From positions 35,862,912 to 35,926,911 of the forward strand of contig CP137669.1 of NCBI GenBank assembly GCA_037976565.1: 64,000 bases of DNA. The letters run 5' to 3'. This DNA comes from Mesocentrotus franciscanus. Taxonomy: Eukaryota > Echinodermata > Echinoidea > Camarodonta > Strongylocentrotidae. The position numbers were made by a program, and so were the translations under genes. Positions 23,258-36,830 of this stretch are shown here, one piece after another. The notes under the pieces were generated by a model, which worked only from the letters and a program-made list of their open reading frames with translations, did not search any database and was not told the DNA's origin. Every line of letters starts with the position of its first letter. Positions within the stretch are counted from its first letter, which is position 1.

Positions 23258-24984
23258 AAATTGACAGTTACACTTTCTGCCATTCTTGAGTATTTCACCA
23301 TAATCTCTTGTTCTTTCTTTCTCTTTTGATCATCAGAAATACTGTTTCCTTTCACAAGTTCTTTCAAGTTTTTTATATATTTGTTTGTCTTGTTTGTCAC
23401 ATTCCGTTATTTCCTTTCTTCTTTTTTTCTTCTTCAATTTCTCTCAAGAATGATCAACTTTTCCTTCTTTTTTTTTTCTTCTTTTTTCTTCCCCATTCTT
23501 ATTGTATTAACTATTGTTTCTGTTTCATATATTTCTATCTTTTGTTGATCAGTCCATCAGTTGGGTATTTGTTTGTTTTTCATAGAAATAGACTCTGCTA
23601 TCTAGTATAGATGTTCATCACCAGAGACATATAAAAGGAAATGGTGGAGTAAATACTTTTATAACTTAACTTTTGAAATGGTGCATTAAAGGTCTCTCTT
23701 CTTAGAAAGTTCCCATTAATTCACCAAGTGTCAATACCTTGATCAGCATACTCGGGCATTGACTTATTTTAGATTATAAGGTGGTATTGTTGGAAAACTT
23801 ATGATGCTATGTGGGCAAGTGTGTCTTATTTACCTCATTATGGTGTTGTTGTTTTTTTTAAAGCATTATGTGATATGTACATATCTACCATGATTAGATA
23901 ATGAATGAATATCTTTTTAACCAAGGATGCAAGAAATGTGATTGTGTGGGTTGTATCTAATGAACTTGGAAAACTCTAAACGCTTTCCTATCAATATCCA
24001 AGAGAATGTAGGTAATTGAGGATTGTTGCATCACCCAAGGGCATCGATGCACCCCTTTTAGTTTCAATCAGACACCCTGTTTAAAGACATCTTTGTTCCA
24101 AGACTGCATGCAGTGCTCAAATGCACAAGCATGGTAAAAACAGTGATTGCTACATGTTGATTATGTATTTCATTAATTTGTTGTGGTATTAAGTTATATT
24201 TTTCATTGCATTTGTTTCGGAATATGTTTGGTCATTTTAGGTTAGTAGTGTATATTTTTCAACCATATTAGACAAGAAAATTTATGAGTTTATGAGTTGG
24301 GTTTCGGATAACTTCCTCAAAAGTCTTTTTGTACCATCTTTCTCTTTGTACACTTTTGTCTATTTTTTTTTTGAAGTATGAGAGCATTCCTTAATATTTA
24401 GCATTGTCAACTGTAAACAAATTTCTGGCAGAAAAATGATGGATTATAGATCTACGTCTTTCAATATTTAAATAATACATTTTCAAATGAGTTATTGCAG
24501 TAATCATCTTTCATCTTGAAATGTAATGGATTGTAGTAGCATGAAATAACCATTATCTATCAAACAATATCGTGTTTGGATTTTATGTACTATTTCATCC
24601 AGGCTGTAGATAAGTTCTCATTGAATTGGCCTTTATTTAATTTGGTTGAAATATGTTATGTTTGAATTGCACATCTCTTTGTGTCTGCATTATATTAAAT
24701 GTAACATCTGTATTCAAAACATCAGTAGTGTTTGCAGTTAATAGTGCATCAATAGTGTTGCGACATATACTGTCAATGTCGACAGTTCAGTTGCCATTTT
24801 CCATAAAGGTCTCTTGAAGAGCTTTTTACTCCAAAAGAGAAAAGATTTAAACGATTTTTCCTTTCATCTTGATTATGACTTTGGTCGTTCTCTTCCCCAC
24901 CAATTATTATGTGTGACATTGTATTTATGTAAGGTGTAAGCAAATCAATATTTATTCCTTGTATTGTAAATGTCCATAAGATTA

Positions 24985-25300
24985 CAGGGGGGTGTTTCAC
25001 AAAGATGCTAAGTCGAACTTAACTCTAAGTTGGACTTAAATATTATGGAGAGCCATTTGTAGCCTTAAAATAAACTATATTCAAGAGCAAAAATTCAATT
25101 ATTTTAGACTTTCCATAAATTCCACATCAAGAACATGAAATCTCCTTGGTAATAGAAAATATGAATGATTTGAATCAACATTTTATGTCTTTTAAAATAA
25201 CTTTTAGAAAATATTTTCAAAGATGCTAACGGCTTTCCATAACTTTTAAGTCAAACTTAGAGATAAGTTCAACTTAGGATCTTTGTGAAACACCCCCCTG
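24985..25300. mobile_element. Terminal-inverted-repeat MITE in the Kelch 3' region
   Basis: CAGGGGGGTGTTTCACAAAGAT at the left is matched by its complement ATCTTTGTGAAACACCCCCCTG at the right, with the inner AAGTCGAACTTAACTCTAAG region also mirrored. It is 316 bp with no coding capacity. I could not identify a matching target duplication, so the superfamily is open. Confidence 0.8.
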
Positions 25301-25623
25301 ATGTCCAGAGATATCGATTGTGTACAGATACAATTGATACCAATGAAATCATATTTTCCTCAGAAAATAAGAAGATATTTGGTTTTCTGGTTGTGAATGT
25401 CGAGCCACATTTGTGATTCATTTATGGAGGTAAAAACTGTCGATATAGCAGATCAAGCATAAAAAGTCACAGACATTGTAAATAGTTGTACATAATGTAT
25501 TACAGTTACTCACACTTTATTGTACTATATTTGTTCCTTGATGTTTTTCTTTGTATGATTTTTGGAAAATTGTCTAGCAGCTAGACAAGTAAATGTGGGT
25601 TTCTTCTGTAATTGTGATCGAGT

Positions 25624-25629
25624 AATAAA
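25624..25629 (+). terminator. Polyadenylation signal AATAAA (Kelch gene)
   Basis: AATAAA in AGTAATAAAGTGATGG, about 1.1 kb before the next gene's start, is the best candidate end of the Kelch transcript. Confidence 0.5.
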
Positions 25630-25976
25630 GTGATGGATACAAAATAATAACAATCATACTGTGTGCTCATTGTATTCAATACTGAAGGTAAATTAAGGTA
25701 CATGTGTCCATGTAACTATTTTTTTTAAATACAATAATCCAATTCATCATAGTTACACCGAGTTTCAAAATTCAAATTCAATTCAAAATCTTTAACTCTT
25801 GAACATCAAATAAAGCATCAGATTGTACATTCGTAACAAGATCGAAAAGGAGGACAACAAAAAGTATACACTTGAAAATAAGAAGCCTCCAGATTATTAT
25901 ATTGTATGTACATGTCAGATGAAAACACATTGTATTAAAAAAATATATACTATATGTATTAAATAAAAGAATCAGT

Positions 25977-26001
25977 ACACACACACACACACACACACAC
26001 C
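25977..26001. repeat. (AC)n microsatellite
   Basis: An uninterrupted AC dinucleotide run of about 12 units. Confidence 0.95.
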
Positions 26002-26769
26002 ATCTCAGAGAGAATTATTGACAAATATGAACAGTGGCATCTATTCCTTTACAGTTACACACCTTGACTTCCTCAAGCTAAAGTGACAACGGATAAGTGT
26101 ATAGTTCAATTAATGGATTATTCTTTTCCTTCATTAATTCAATTCTGGGTTTTCTTGCATCTTCCTAACTTTCTTGACTCATTGTGTACTGTACATAGAT
26201 GCATTAAAAGTCAAGAAAGTGTGCAAGATGGAGAATTAAAGTTCTATCCCTTGCAGATTTTATGAGGGTCATGAAAAATGGTGAATTATGAATATACAGT
26301 GTATATTAAAATCAGCTTCAAGCAAAAAAAATATCACCATATAATTATGATGGATTTCATGAGTTTATGAAATGTGCTTTAACATCAGTGCCTTTATCAA
26401 TGCCTTCTAAATGTAACAAGTAATATTCTTTGTGATGAGATAGCTATATGACTCAAAGTCCATGTAAAGTCAAGAGGAAAAATTAAGGTTAAATATTTCT
26501 GGATACAAAATTAATATAGTAATTAAAGGAATTTGAGTTATGTTGCAGGCAATACTTCAGTATGTGTTTTCAACAAGGACAAAAGTAAAATTTAAATTCA
26601 TCAGTTTCGCATGAAAATTTCAATATATATATATATTTTCAATAAGCGTTTTAGGATAGAGATTTTATTTTAGTCCTGTGTCTAAGTTAACTGTCAACAA
26701 TCGAGTTCTTAGGGTGCCGGTGGCGTTCCATACTTGTTGTGGTTGGCATGCACGTGAAAACTCGCAAAA

Positions 26770-29700
26770 ATGACTTCAAATCCAGAAAATACTTCCTCGG
26801 TCGAAATTCGACCAATTGGATCTTTACAGAGCTGCATTTCTAAACCAGATGGATCAGCAGTGTTCACTCAGGGTAAGAAATTCATGCAAACAGACTGAAA
26901 AATTATGTAACTGTCTAGTTTCATTATGCCTGTCGCGCTGCTCGCTTATCAGCGGTGCTCACCGTTATCGTCCCCTGAGCTCAGGGGCTGATCGAGCTGG
27001 GGCGAGTGAACAGTGTACAAAATTATAGGGAGCTGGGAGAGGTATAGGTATTCAGATCAGATGTGAAAGTGTGGACCTAGTCAGTCTGTTAAAACTTCAG
27101 TCTGTTTCCTCTTGGATATGAAGTTTCATGGATTTTGAATTACTTTTCTATTAGTGGAACATGAATATGTCTTTCTTAATTTTCTTTTGTCATTTTTAGA
27201 TTGAATATGCTTTAGACTAATTCCTTATTTTATTTAAAATTGTAATAATAGAAATATATCATAGATCTAATTCATTGATATTGTGTCATGTCATATATCA
27301 CTCATCCGTCACTGACTTAGATAAATTTTAATCAGTCAAGTAGAAGATACAACATCTATGCCATGGACAAGATGGTAATTGTATTTGTACAGTTGACAAA
27401 CAACATTTGTAACTTAGTTTGTGAAATGTTTCTTACAAAAATAAAGACCAGCAAAATATAAGATTTTATCACATTTCGACAACTTTGATGCATGAAGGTG
27501 GACTGTACTAAACAGGAAGAAGAAGACGAAGAAGGAAAAGCCTGTTTGACTAAATATTGCAATTGACTCAAATCTATAAATCACAACTTCATATAAATCA
27601 CAACTTCATATAAATCATAACTCTGTACAAAACTTTGAGAAGAGAGTGTGTAATTTGTGATTGGAGGACTTGCGAGTAATCTATATCAATCACCACATAA
27701 GGCCATTTAAAACAAAAAACATGTTTAGCGTCCTGGCTCTTTGAAGAATAGGAAGGAGGAGGCCCTTTTTCTTTTTTTTTCAAAATGGCTGCTTGGTACA
27801 TTTTCCCTGAATAGCTGGACGCGTTTTTTTTCTTCCGTAACCTAGCCATCCTACCGCTGCATTTGATTGGCTCAATAGGCAGGGCCGTAGCCAGAGTTTG
27901 ATGTTTGGGGGGGCACATACATGTAATTGATCGACGTCCTGGGGAGTGGGGAGGGGTCTAAGAGGAGGGGTGTCTGATCTTGGAAATTTTTTTTTGGGGG
28001 GGGGGGCACGTTACGGAAAAAAAAGAGGCTGGCTGGACAGTAAAAGACCATTCAGCAGTATGTTTTTCATGTTCTTTCATTAAAAAATAAATTTTTAAAA
28101 AGGAAGCGGGCGGGGACGCTAAACATGAATTTTTTAAAAAATATCCTAAGATTAGGACCTGCTCTGATTTCCTCAATTTTATTATTGTTTTTTTTTTTGT
28201 GTGTGTGTAAAAAACAATGAAATTATTTCAATTGCAGGGTAAAAGACATTGATTTTTTCCTTTGTAAATGTTTGTACATTTAGGTGACACATCAGTAATG
28301 GCAGCTGTGTATGGACCTGGGGATGTTAAACCAAATAAAGCTCTCATGGACAAGGCCACAGTAACAGTTACATACAAGCCAAAGATAGGAATAGCAGGTA
28401 AGGATGATTGTCAGATATTATCAGAGTAAACTGTCAATACTGTATGTTCTTCATTAATTTCGAAAGAAATTTATGAAGAAAACAAAGTTATTTAGGATTT
28501 GGCACATTTAAATTTCTCCCTATAATGCTCACTAGATAGACACCATCATTTCCTCTACTTTAACCTCTATAATGCCCTCACACACTAATTATTTTTATTT
28601 TCTTACTCTGTACACAATTATTCTGTATTCTTAACTTCATTGTGTCGTAAATACATTTGTGTTCAATATTCTAGATCCTGGTGACAGTATAAATACTTTT
28701 ACCGATCTGAATTTATACTTTTCTGAAATGGAGGATAAAAGTAAATAACAAAAATATCAGTCCAAATTGTTGATTGGAAGATTTTTGTCTTGCCTGCGTA
28801 GCAAAAAGCGAGACATAAGCGCCACTTTTCCGATGACGGCGTTGGCGGCGGCGGATGCAGCGTCAACATCAAAAATTTAACCTAAGGTTAAGTTTTTTGA
28901 ATTTTTAATATAATTTTGAAAGTATAAGTTCTTATTCAATAAAACTTAGACTAAAGAATTATCAAGTAATCCCAATCATGTGAGTAGAATTTCAGGTCAC
29001 AAAGTCAAGGTCAAAGGTCATTTCAGGTCAACAAACTTAGACTATGTTGTGGCATCATCATCAAAAACTTAACCTAAGGTAAAGTTTTTGAATTTTTATC
29101 ATAATTTTGAAAGTATACATTCCTATTCCATGAAACTTGAATATAAGGGTTATCAAGTATCACCAATCATGTGATTAGTCGTTTAGGAGACAAAGTCAAA
29201 GTCAAATGTCATTTTAGGTCTGCAAACTTAGAATTTGTTGTGGCATCAACATCAAGATTGTGAATTTTTAGCATAATTTCAAAAGTGTTTGTTCAAATTC
29301 CATGAAACTTGTACCCAAGGGTTATGAAGTATCACAAATCATATGACACAAATTCCAGGTCACAAATTCAAGGTCAAAGGTCAAAGATCATTTTAGATCA
29401 GTAGATTAGGATTATGTTTTCACAACTTAAAGTACCAGAGCGAAGGTTTTAAAATGCTTTTATCCTTAATAATATTGGTATCATTGCAAAGGTAATGTTA
29501 CAATCTTTCTAATAATTCATATTTACTTTTCAAAAATTGTTACAGAATTGACTAATCTGCTATCAAAAATGATGAATATGCTACCCGTTTTTCCGCCCTC
29601 GATCAGCCAGCTGTTCGCTGGTACGATGTGTGACGTAATAGGTTGGGCACATCAGCGAGAATGCTCCCAAGCCCCCTCACACAGCTCTGTCCGCTGCATG

Positions 29701-32700
29701 CATTATACGTATACGAAAGCCAGTCGAACGCGAAATATCCTATCACAATGTCCGAGCTTGATGAGGAAGAAGCTTTACTAAATTTAGATATCGAAGTTGA
29801 TGAGCACAGCTCCACAACTAGTGACAGTGATTTATTTGATTTTTTGTATGTTTTAGTATGCTATCTCCACGCCGGAGTTGCGGGTCAAAAATGGATACGA
29901 AAAGTACACTAGCGCGATGAAATTCCCAAGTTCGAGCTGGCTGAGCAGCGCTGCCGCCCGCACCGGCCCGCTGAACTGACGATCGATCCGTCATGCACTG
30001 GGGTGACTGACTGGGCGAGACATTTTCTAATTTTTATAAAGTGTAGGGCTATTTTGGCAAATTTCACGGATAAAAAACAAAGAAGAATAGATGTGAGATT
30101 ATATCTTGCGAATACCAATTACATATATGCACCATAAATGGAACTGCACGACATCATAAAAATGCAAAGCCAAAGGGACTCTCGCGATTTATCAACACTC
30201 AACAGCAATCACCAATCATCTTGCACATGCCAAGCCATGACCGAAAACTTCACAGCAAATTACACAAAACGGAAGAATATTTGGACAAATCGATCTGCAC
30301 GATTCACCCCCTCGTATTACATTACATAATTTGCTTCATATGCAATAATAAAATGTAATTTCCTGATTTCGAGAGATTGTCATTCCACTTTCATCAAAGC
30401 TGGCTTAGGTATCGAATCATTCGAAGTCTGGGTAATGTATACTGAATGCAAAATACCGCACGCGAGCTGAGCGAGCGAGCGAGAGGCCTAGGAATTTCGA
30501 TCGTGCCCAACCACTGACGTCATAAGTCTATACTCCGTAATTTTATTTTTCAAGCCAGGAAAAGAAGTTCTGAGAAGGGTCTTGGAAAAAGCATCTTATC
30601 GCGTTTCATTTATATTTATAATACTTTAGAGCAGATGATTTGTGTTCATATTGGTGTAAGCTTTCAGTACATGTATAATTTGTCCATTTTGTGACATTTT
30701 GTGACATTTCTTCGCTCAGCTACTTTAATATGAGAATTAACAAATCAATTTTTGTTATTTGTTCATATTTCATGAAGGTTATCAATCTTGGTACAAATAA
30801 TAGTAAATAATTCTTCTGGTGATTCTTAGTCAATATTTACTTCAAAATGCTGATTATATTCGGAGGATTTCATTTTGGGGGGCCTGCTGATGGGCCAACC
30901 TGCCTATAAATAATGTCCCAACCTCAATTTTTCATCATATCGAATTGCGTAATGCAGGCGAGACCGCCGAGAGCGTTTCCCTTGTTATTGTTTTAGTGTT
31001 GTGTAATAATTCCAATATCATAAAAATGTATATCATACACTAGTATGTAGTCAGTGGGAGAAAGCTTTCATAAATATTGATACTTGGATTAAGTGAAATA
31101 AAGCTATATATGCACATTTATATGATGTGTTTTTCATCAGGTGTGAGAGAGAAAGCCCTTGAAAGGATGATCAGGAATACCTGCGAGACTGTCCTGTTGG
31201 CCACACTCTTCCCACGTTCCTCTGTTGATATCATCGTGCAGGAGATTCAAGATGCAGGGGCCGTATCCTTTTTTAATTGTAATGCAAGATGAATTTGTAT
31301 AGGTCTGTAATGAATGTGTAAAGTAGGCCTCTTTTGGAAGCTCCTTTTATGAAATCATGATATAAACTTGTATTTTGTTTGTATGTTTTGTTTGAGGGAT
31401 GTCCATTATTGATAGCCCAATTGTTTTATTGTTGATAGACTGCTACTCAAGCAACACTAGTAGCTGATGCAACGTCACTCATTGTACACTACACTGTTAG
31501 TATTTTCATAGAATAATCAAGATTGAAGAGTTCCAAATTGGTTATCTGATACAAATTGAACATTCTATTTTCTTTTTCATGATGAGATATACCAGTATTG
31601 TATTTGAGTACTGTTGTAAATGGCCTTGACCTTGAATCACCTTCAGCTGTTGGCATGTAGTATCAACGCAGCATGCCTAGCCATGATCAACGCTGGCATC
31701 CCCATGAAATGTACTGTCGCAGCATCCTGTTGCATGATGGGTAAAGACGAAGAACTTATCATGGATCCAACCAAGGAACAGACAAAGGTATGTCCAATTT
31801 AAAATAAAAATCCCTTTTTATGTAATCTTCTGCCTGGGGTAATAATAGTGTACAACTCTATGCGATTCGATCAGTAACTTGTAAGTGGTAAAGTAAGGCA
31901 CTATATATTATATATATATATTATTTCCCCCTTCGGTTCACAAGTGTAAGTTTTTTTTTTTTAATTAATAGTTGCTCTCCTAGATTTTTAAGGAACCTTT
32001 TAAAACTTGGCAAGAGCTATAAATTATAATGAGGCATAATATAATTCATGAAACAGTACTACGGGCTCATCAATATTGTTGTTGCAGGCTATTTAATACC
32101 GTAAGTTCATTTAGGTTTCTGTTTTACAGAAGAAAAAAAGATAATTTGCTTCTATGGTGGAATTTAGATGGAATATCTCACAGGGTGTTTTTCATTTGTT
32201 ACATTTTGTAGCTTTTCTAATAAAGAGATCTTTTCTGAGCTTTTCAAAGGGAAATTGCATTCTGCTCCCACAAATTTCCTTTACTAATTAATTTGTCCTT
32301 TTTCTCACATTGAAATTTGATGAACGTTCTTGATGAACCATAGATTAGGAAGAAAATGGGAGTACACATTGTGGCATAGAAAGCAGTATGTATCCCACTT
32401 GTCATGAGCCTAAGTTTTGCAAATTTGAATTCTATTTGAATGTCTTATGAACGGAATTTCATTTCTGGGTTGTTTAAACAGAAAGATGTGAGAAATATGA
32501 AATTAGAACTCATCGGTCGAAAGCATTACATTATTTAATTCTTTGTTAAATAATGTTAATCAACATCCTTTTGGCTCTGAACATACAAACAAGTTTTAAT
32601 TTCTCTTGAAATAAATGATATGAAAGACAATTCAAATGATTCACTTTGAACTGTGGAACCTTTAGTTTAAAGAGACAATACTCTTTGTCATTTGCTTGCT

Positions 32701-33401
32701 AATATATTTTTATCTGTATGAAGTTTTGCTATAATTTCATTTCATTTGTTTATATAGGATGCTGAATGTGTATTGACAGCAGCCATTGATAGCTCAGCTC
32801 ATAGTCTCATCGCATCGAGTATGCAAGGCAGCTGTACTGTAGAGCAAGTGAGTGTTCAAGCAATCTAGGATTCAAAATGAAATGGAATATGTAATTTATA
32901 TCTCATCTTAACCAGATATAGATCATTCTTAAAGAATGATAATTCATCAAGTTATGACCTCAGTATGAAAATGTTTGAATATTTCATATATATACGCTCA
33001 TGATCTTCTTTTGTGAAAAAAAGGTGTTTTGGTCTTTTCAAAAGTGACGTAAAAACAGATTCAATTTTCAAAGGAAAGGATGAATGAGTATAAACAAACG
33101 GTTTGTTATATTAATTCCAATGTAGGTTAAAAAATTATTAGTATAACATTTCCTATGTTCTTTGATGTCTTCATGATTGGTCCCTTTATCTCCTGTCTTC
33201 TCTGTTTCATTGCAGCCCCACTATGTATTGGTCATGATGTCTATCTGTCTTTCATGTAATTTTAATATGTCTTGTACTTCACCTATTTATCTTTCCCACC
33301 TATCGTAGTATCACAAGCTGATGTCAGTCTGCCAGAAAGCCTGTGACAAGGTCTTTGAGTTCTACCGAGAAGCGATGGAAAGGACTTTATCCAAACCTTG
33401 A
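26770..33401 (+). CDS. EXOSC5: Exosome complex component RRP46 (EXOSC5)
   Basis: Exons 26770-26872, 28284-28397, 31141-31262, 31647-31787, 32758-32847 and 33309-33401 join in phase to 663 nt, 220 residues; the human protein is slightly longer. It is an RNase PH-fold subunit of the hexameric ring of the nuclear and cytoplasmic RNA exosome, which processes and degrades RNA 3' to 5'. In animals the ring is catalytically inert and threads RNA to DIS3 or EXOSC10. Family landmarks, in order: IGSLQSCISKPDGSAVFTQG, GDTSVMAAVYGPGDVK, VTYKPKIG, ERMIRNTCETVLLATLFPRS, SINAACLAMINAGIPM, ELIMDPTKEQTK, and the C-terminal helix ending FYREAMERTLSKP. All splice sites are GT/AG; the third intron has U12-type signals. 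It is head-to-tail with the Kelch gene about 1.1 kb upstream. Confidence 0.96.
28863..29416. repeat. Three tandem units of about 190 bp in EXOSC5 intron 2
   Basis: Units begin near 28863, 29052 and 29242 with CATCAACATCAA or a variant and share AATTTTTATCATAATTTTGAA, ACCAATCATGTGA and 'GGTCAAAGGTCATTT' blocks. They are preceded by a GC-richer leader (28790-28860, ..GCGAGACATAAGCGCCACTTTTCC..). Unit sequences have diverged considerably. Confidence 0.85.
29631..30524. mobile_element. Degenerate DNA transposon relic in EXOSC5 intron 2
   Basis: The ends pair as inverted repeats: TGACGTAATAGGTTGGGCAC on the left and GTGCCCAACCACTGACGTCA on the right. Inside lies TATCTCCACGCCGGAGTTGCGGGTCAAA (about 29862-29890 region), a motif shared with both arms of the element at 61569-62046. 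A short open segment near 29748 (MSELDEEEALLNLDIEVDEH) is acidic and could be a transposase remnant, but is too short to assign. Confidence 0.6.
31263..31646 (+). other. U12-type (minor spliceosome) intron 3 of EXOSC5
   Basis: The donor is GTATCCTTTT, matching the strict U12 consensus RTATCCTTT and unlike ordinary donors in this window. Near the 3' end, GGCCTTGAC matches the U12 branch-site consensus TTCCTTRAC closely; its adenosine lies about 17 nt before CAG, within the 10-20 nt window required for this class. Phase and protein homology fix both exon edges (DAGA, then LLACSINAA). Confidence 0.85.
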
Positions 33402-35440
33402 TGTTCTCACTGGTATTTTTTTTAAATGTGCCTTATGCAAAGACTTTGACCAAGAAACTGAAGGTTGTCCAGGAGCCTCAAGGAATATGGAATACAGAAA
33501 ACTCCTGTGATGTGGGCACCTTGATTTTGGTAATTGTAGCATTTGGTTTCAATTTCCACCAACATTATGCTTTAGTAGACAAGCTCTCGTTCAATCTTGT
33601 GGACTCTGTCACGCCAAATGATTTTCTCTACATCGTTTCTTGCTGTCTGCTGCCTCAAGATCTCTGGAGTAAAGATCTGTGACAATGTGTATCCAGAACC
33701 CCTCTTCAGTGTTGGATTAATCATGTAAGATGGATGCTATCGCCTTTATTAGAGCCAGATGGAAGATTCAAAGTCATCCTATCCAATGTTATATCTGATA
33801 ATGAAATTTATAGCTCATGTACAATTTTGGTAGCACAAATGGAAATTGCAAAGAAATGTGTTAAATATAGTCTCATGTTGTTCCGTTATAAAATGTTTTT
33901 TTCTTCAAAATGTATGTACAGGATCATTTGGTATTCTATCCATAATTTCCGGTGAATTGTAGTGTAAATACCCGCAAAGAATGCTAGATAACGGCTATAC
34001 TCTCTGTATGCAAGGAGACCTTGTTTGTGTGTCAAATGTAGCATACACAGTCAGCATAGGTTTACACGTGCGTGGTCCAGGTTGCCGTCGTTAGAATTTA
34101 CGTCCCATGATGGTGTCTAATTTAGTTTCTACCTTTCATTTGTTTAACATTTCACTTGAGGAGGAAAAAGTTCACAGCAGCTTAGTATTGCTAGTATCTT
34201 CCTATTTATCAACTAAAATCAAAGAATTCTGACAAAAAGTTTTTGAGGGCTTACCAATACCAGGGACGTGATAGAGAAGGACTGGAATCAAGCCGCTCTC
34301 CTTTGACCCCATGCTCCAAGCTGCCGAAAAGTTATGCGCTCATCTGCAACTGTTGACCAGGTGGTGAGATAAAAGAGCGCATGAAATTTCAGGATTTAGA
34401 ATTCCTACATCAGAAAATGGTATCACAGCAACTGTTCGCTGTCCCTTTCAATGATTTCTCATCCATTGTTGAATGTGTAAAGTAGAACAAGCGAACACAA
34501 ACTTGTGTAATTTCATCCTTTTTTAACTTCAAACATACAAAAAACACGCGAAAACACACAATAGCAAACTTAATGTTATTGAAGATTGTAAATCATGGAT
34601 TAAATAACAGGACATTAAAACATACTCAAAATAGCACATTATCCTAAAATATTGAGTTTTTGTCAGGATGTAATTTTTCTTTTACCAACTCTGGCACACA
34701 AATTATAGGAAGGACAGAGTACTAAATTTGAAAATTTGTTTGATGCACTATTCCCAATACAATCCCCATTTAAAGTTTTTGATTTACACTGAAATTTTGC
34801 CGGTAATTTAATATTTTGTAATAAATGTAAACTGGTGCCTGGCTTCCGAAAGTCCCAGTAGAAGCGCGGTTCGGAGCATGGAACTTCAAAGCCAAGTGGA
34901 ATGTTACATACCCCATTGTTACGCTTTAGAACTCACGAATGCGTTTCAATAAATTACAAGAGTTTTGCCTCCTTTCTTTCACCTCCCTGCCAATACTGTA
35001 CATGACCTTTAACGCATGAAATCTTCATGGTAATTCAGAGTCATGGATATTTACATTTTATTCATTTTACCTTGTGCATAGAGATGGCCTAAAACTAAGA
35101 CCTCATGGCCTTGAAAGCTATATTTTTAAGATAAATAAATCAGCCGTATCTGTCCCGACCATACAATGTTTTGGAAATGTCCAGTCAATACTGTTTCGTT
35201 GTATAAATCCATAACATTTGCCCCATCAGAAAACATTTTAAGGATGTCAATTGAAACATTTAATTTTTGATTCACAAAGTGTATGTTTTTTTATATATGA
35301 CCAATCGGTTACATGTATATTAAGGACAGTTTGGGAAACTGAATGGTATAGTTCTTTCTATAAGAAGGTAACAGAGACTTGTAAGAAATGTTTAAATGCA
35401 TTCCTTTTTGTAATAAAGAAAGAAATGTGGTAAATTGAAT
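33402..35440 (+). other. Probable 3' UTR and downstream DNA of EXOSC5
   Basis: There is no coding signal after the stop at 33401. Possible polyadenylation signals are AATAAA near 34820 and at 35412-35417; the second is followed by an AT-rich drop-off. I see no other gene in this stretch. Confidence 0.45.
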
Positions 35441-35773
35441 TGTTGTGTTCTTCAGTCTTCACTTATTCAATTAAATAATACTACATCACCATACCTCCTT
35501 TCATTTAGCTAAAGAATTCATTTCTTGCCATTGGCAAGAAATATGCTGTATATCTAGTGTGATTACAAGTATGTCCTATATTTCAAAGATTTCTTTAGAA
35601 ATCATTATTCACGCTATCCTTTGATGACGCCTATCCATTCTTTTGATTGTCTCATTGTTGTTTGTAACAAAACTTCATTCTATTTCGACTGCCCATATCC
35701 CAGTCAAAAGTGTAGTCCCTTAAACTCTTCTCTCTTTCTTCACACTATCTCAGTCTCTTGTTTCCCTTCTCTC

Positions 35774-35812
<39 letters not shown>

Positions 35813-36645
35813 TTCTATCTCCCTCTCCCCCTCTCTCTCTCTCTCTCTCTCTCTTTCTTTCTTGTGAGACTTATTTTTACACTTTTGCCCCCTATCAAAT
35901 GAAAAAAATGTTGGGATTTGTTAAGCCGACCCCAAAAAAGAAAGTTTAAACAAACTAGTGAACATTATGTTGAGCTTTGCCTTTGGCAATTTTTGTTTGT
36001 GGGTGTTTTGGGGTGTTTTGTTGTTGTTGTTGTTGTTGTTGTTGCTTTTTTTTTGGGGGGGGGGCACATCCCACTACATTCCAGCCTATGCCCCACCCCA
36101 CCCCCTTGAACTCCAAGTGACTTACCATAAGTACACAACTCCAAAATTGTGCCCCCCCTTACCTCTATAGAAATTTCTGAAGTCAAAGGCACTCGATCAA
36201 AATGTGATGACCTTTTTTTTTAAATTTCTTTCATCCTTTCTGTTTTTGTATGTCAGAAATGTTGTGCCTCCTCTGGAAAACAAAAGCCTGGATCTGGCCC
36301 TGAAGATTAGCCAGCAGTATTTTTTTAATGAGGTTTCACCCCTCCCTTTGCTTTCTTTAGTGATGCCCCTGACCGTTGTACTCTATTGATGATGTTATAG
36401 TCACCAACGTGGATTGGTGTTTTCCTTGATCAGAATTCTCCTTTTTTTATAAGTTATCATTAATTACAACAACAACAAAAAGGAAAGAAAAGAGAATAAC
36501 AACAGACGGGTACAGTTTATATTATATACATTTTAATACATATTCAACAAATTTCAATTTCATATTGAATGATTGCGTATATTTTAAATACAAGTGTATG
36601 TTTTACGCCATCGTGTTTACGTATTATTTTTCATTTCTCATTTCT
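35441..36645. other. Intergenic DNA with simple repeats
   Basis: It holds a CT-rich microsatellite (35771-35858), a GTT/TTG run near 36020-36043, a T8-G8 run, and transposon-like G-rich/C-rich tracts. No gene is seen. Confidence 0.7.
35771..35858. repeat. (CT)n microsatellite
   Basis: CT repeats interrupted by TATTTCTATCTCC. Any Ser/Leu reading frame across it is an artefact of the repeat. Confidence 0.95.
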
Positions 36646-36824
36646 TTTGACGAGGCGCATATCATTCTGTGATTATGCATAAACTGCATATTATTATATG
36701 ACGACCACTAAACTTACACGATCGATTTTTGCTCCGGTGAAAAGTACAATTCATTCGGTCACCTTTTTATAAATGTCGGGAAGAATTAAAAACAGAGCCA
36801 AAAACTACAGAAATACATTGCAAT

Positions 36825-36830
36825 TTTATT
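36825..36830 (-). terminator. Polyadenylation signal abutting the stop codon (GH1 A)
   Basis: On the minus strand the stop TGA is followed at once by AATAAA. Copy B has the same arrangement at 45575-45580. The 3' UTR would be only a few tens of bases. Confidence 0.7.

Larger units (their letters stand above)
23258..25640 (+). other. Probable long 3' UTR of the Kelch gene
   Basis: After the stop at 23257 there is no coding signal, and the first well-placed polyadenylation signal followed by an A-rich stretch is AATAAA at 25624-25629. The 2.4-kb length makes an earlier, unrecognised poly(A) site possible. A MITE lies within it (24985-25300). Confidence 0.5.

Noticed and set aside
27880..28030. 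Possible further hAT-like element (CAGGGCCGTAGCCAG end)
   Set aside because: One end looks right but I could not find a matching opposite end or target duplication.
28863..29416. CRISPR-like spaced repeats
   Set aside because: Three diverged tandem units with no short exact repeats and unique spacers, in animal intronic DNA.
29643..29912. 89-residue frame in EXOSC5 intron 2
   Set aside because: It lies inside an inverted-end element; at most a transposase remnant, with no motif to support a gene.
35621..35949. Ser/Leu-rich frames
   Set aside because: They translate a CT microsatellite.
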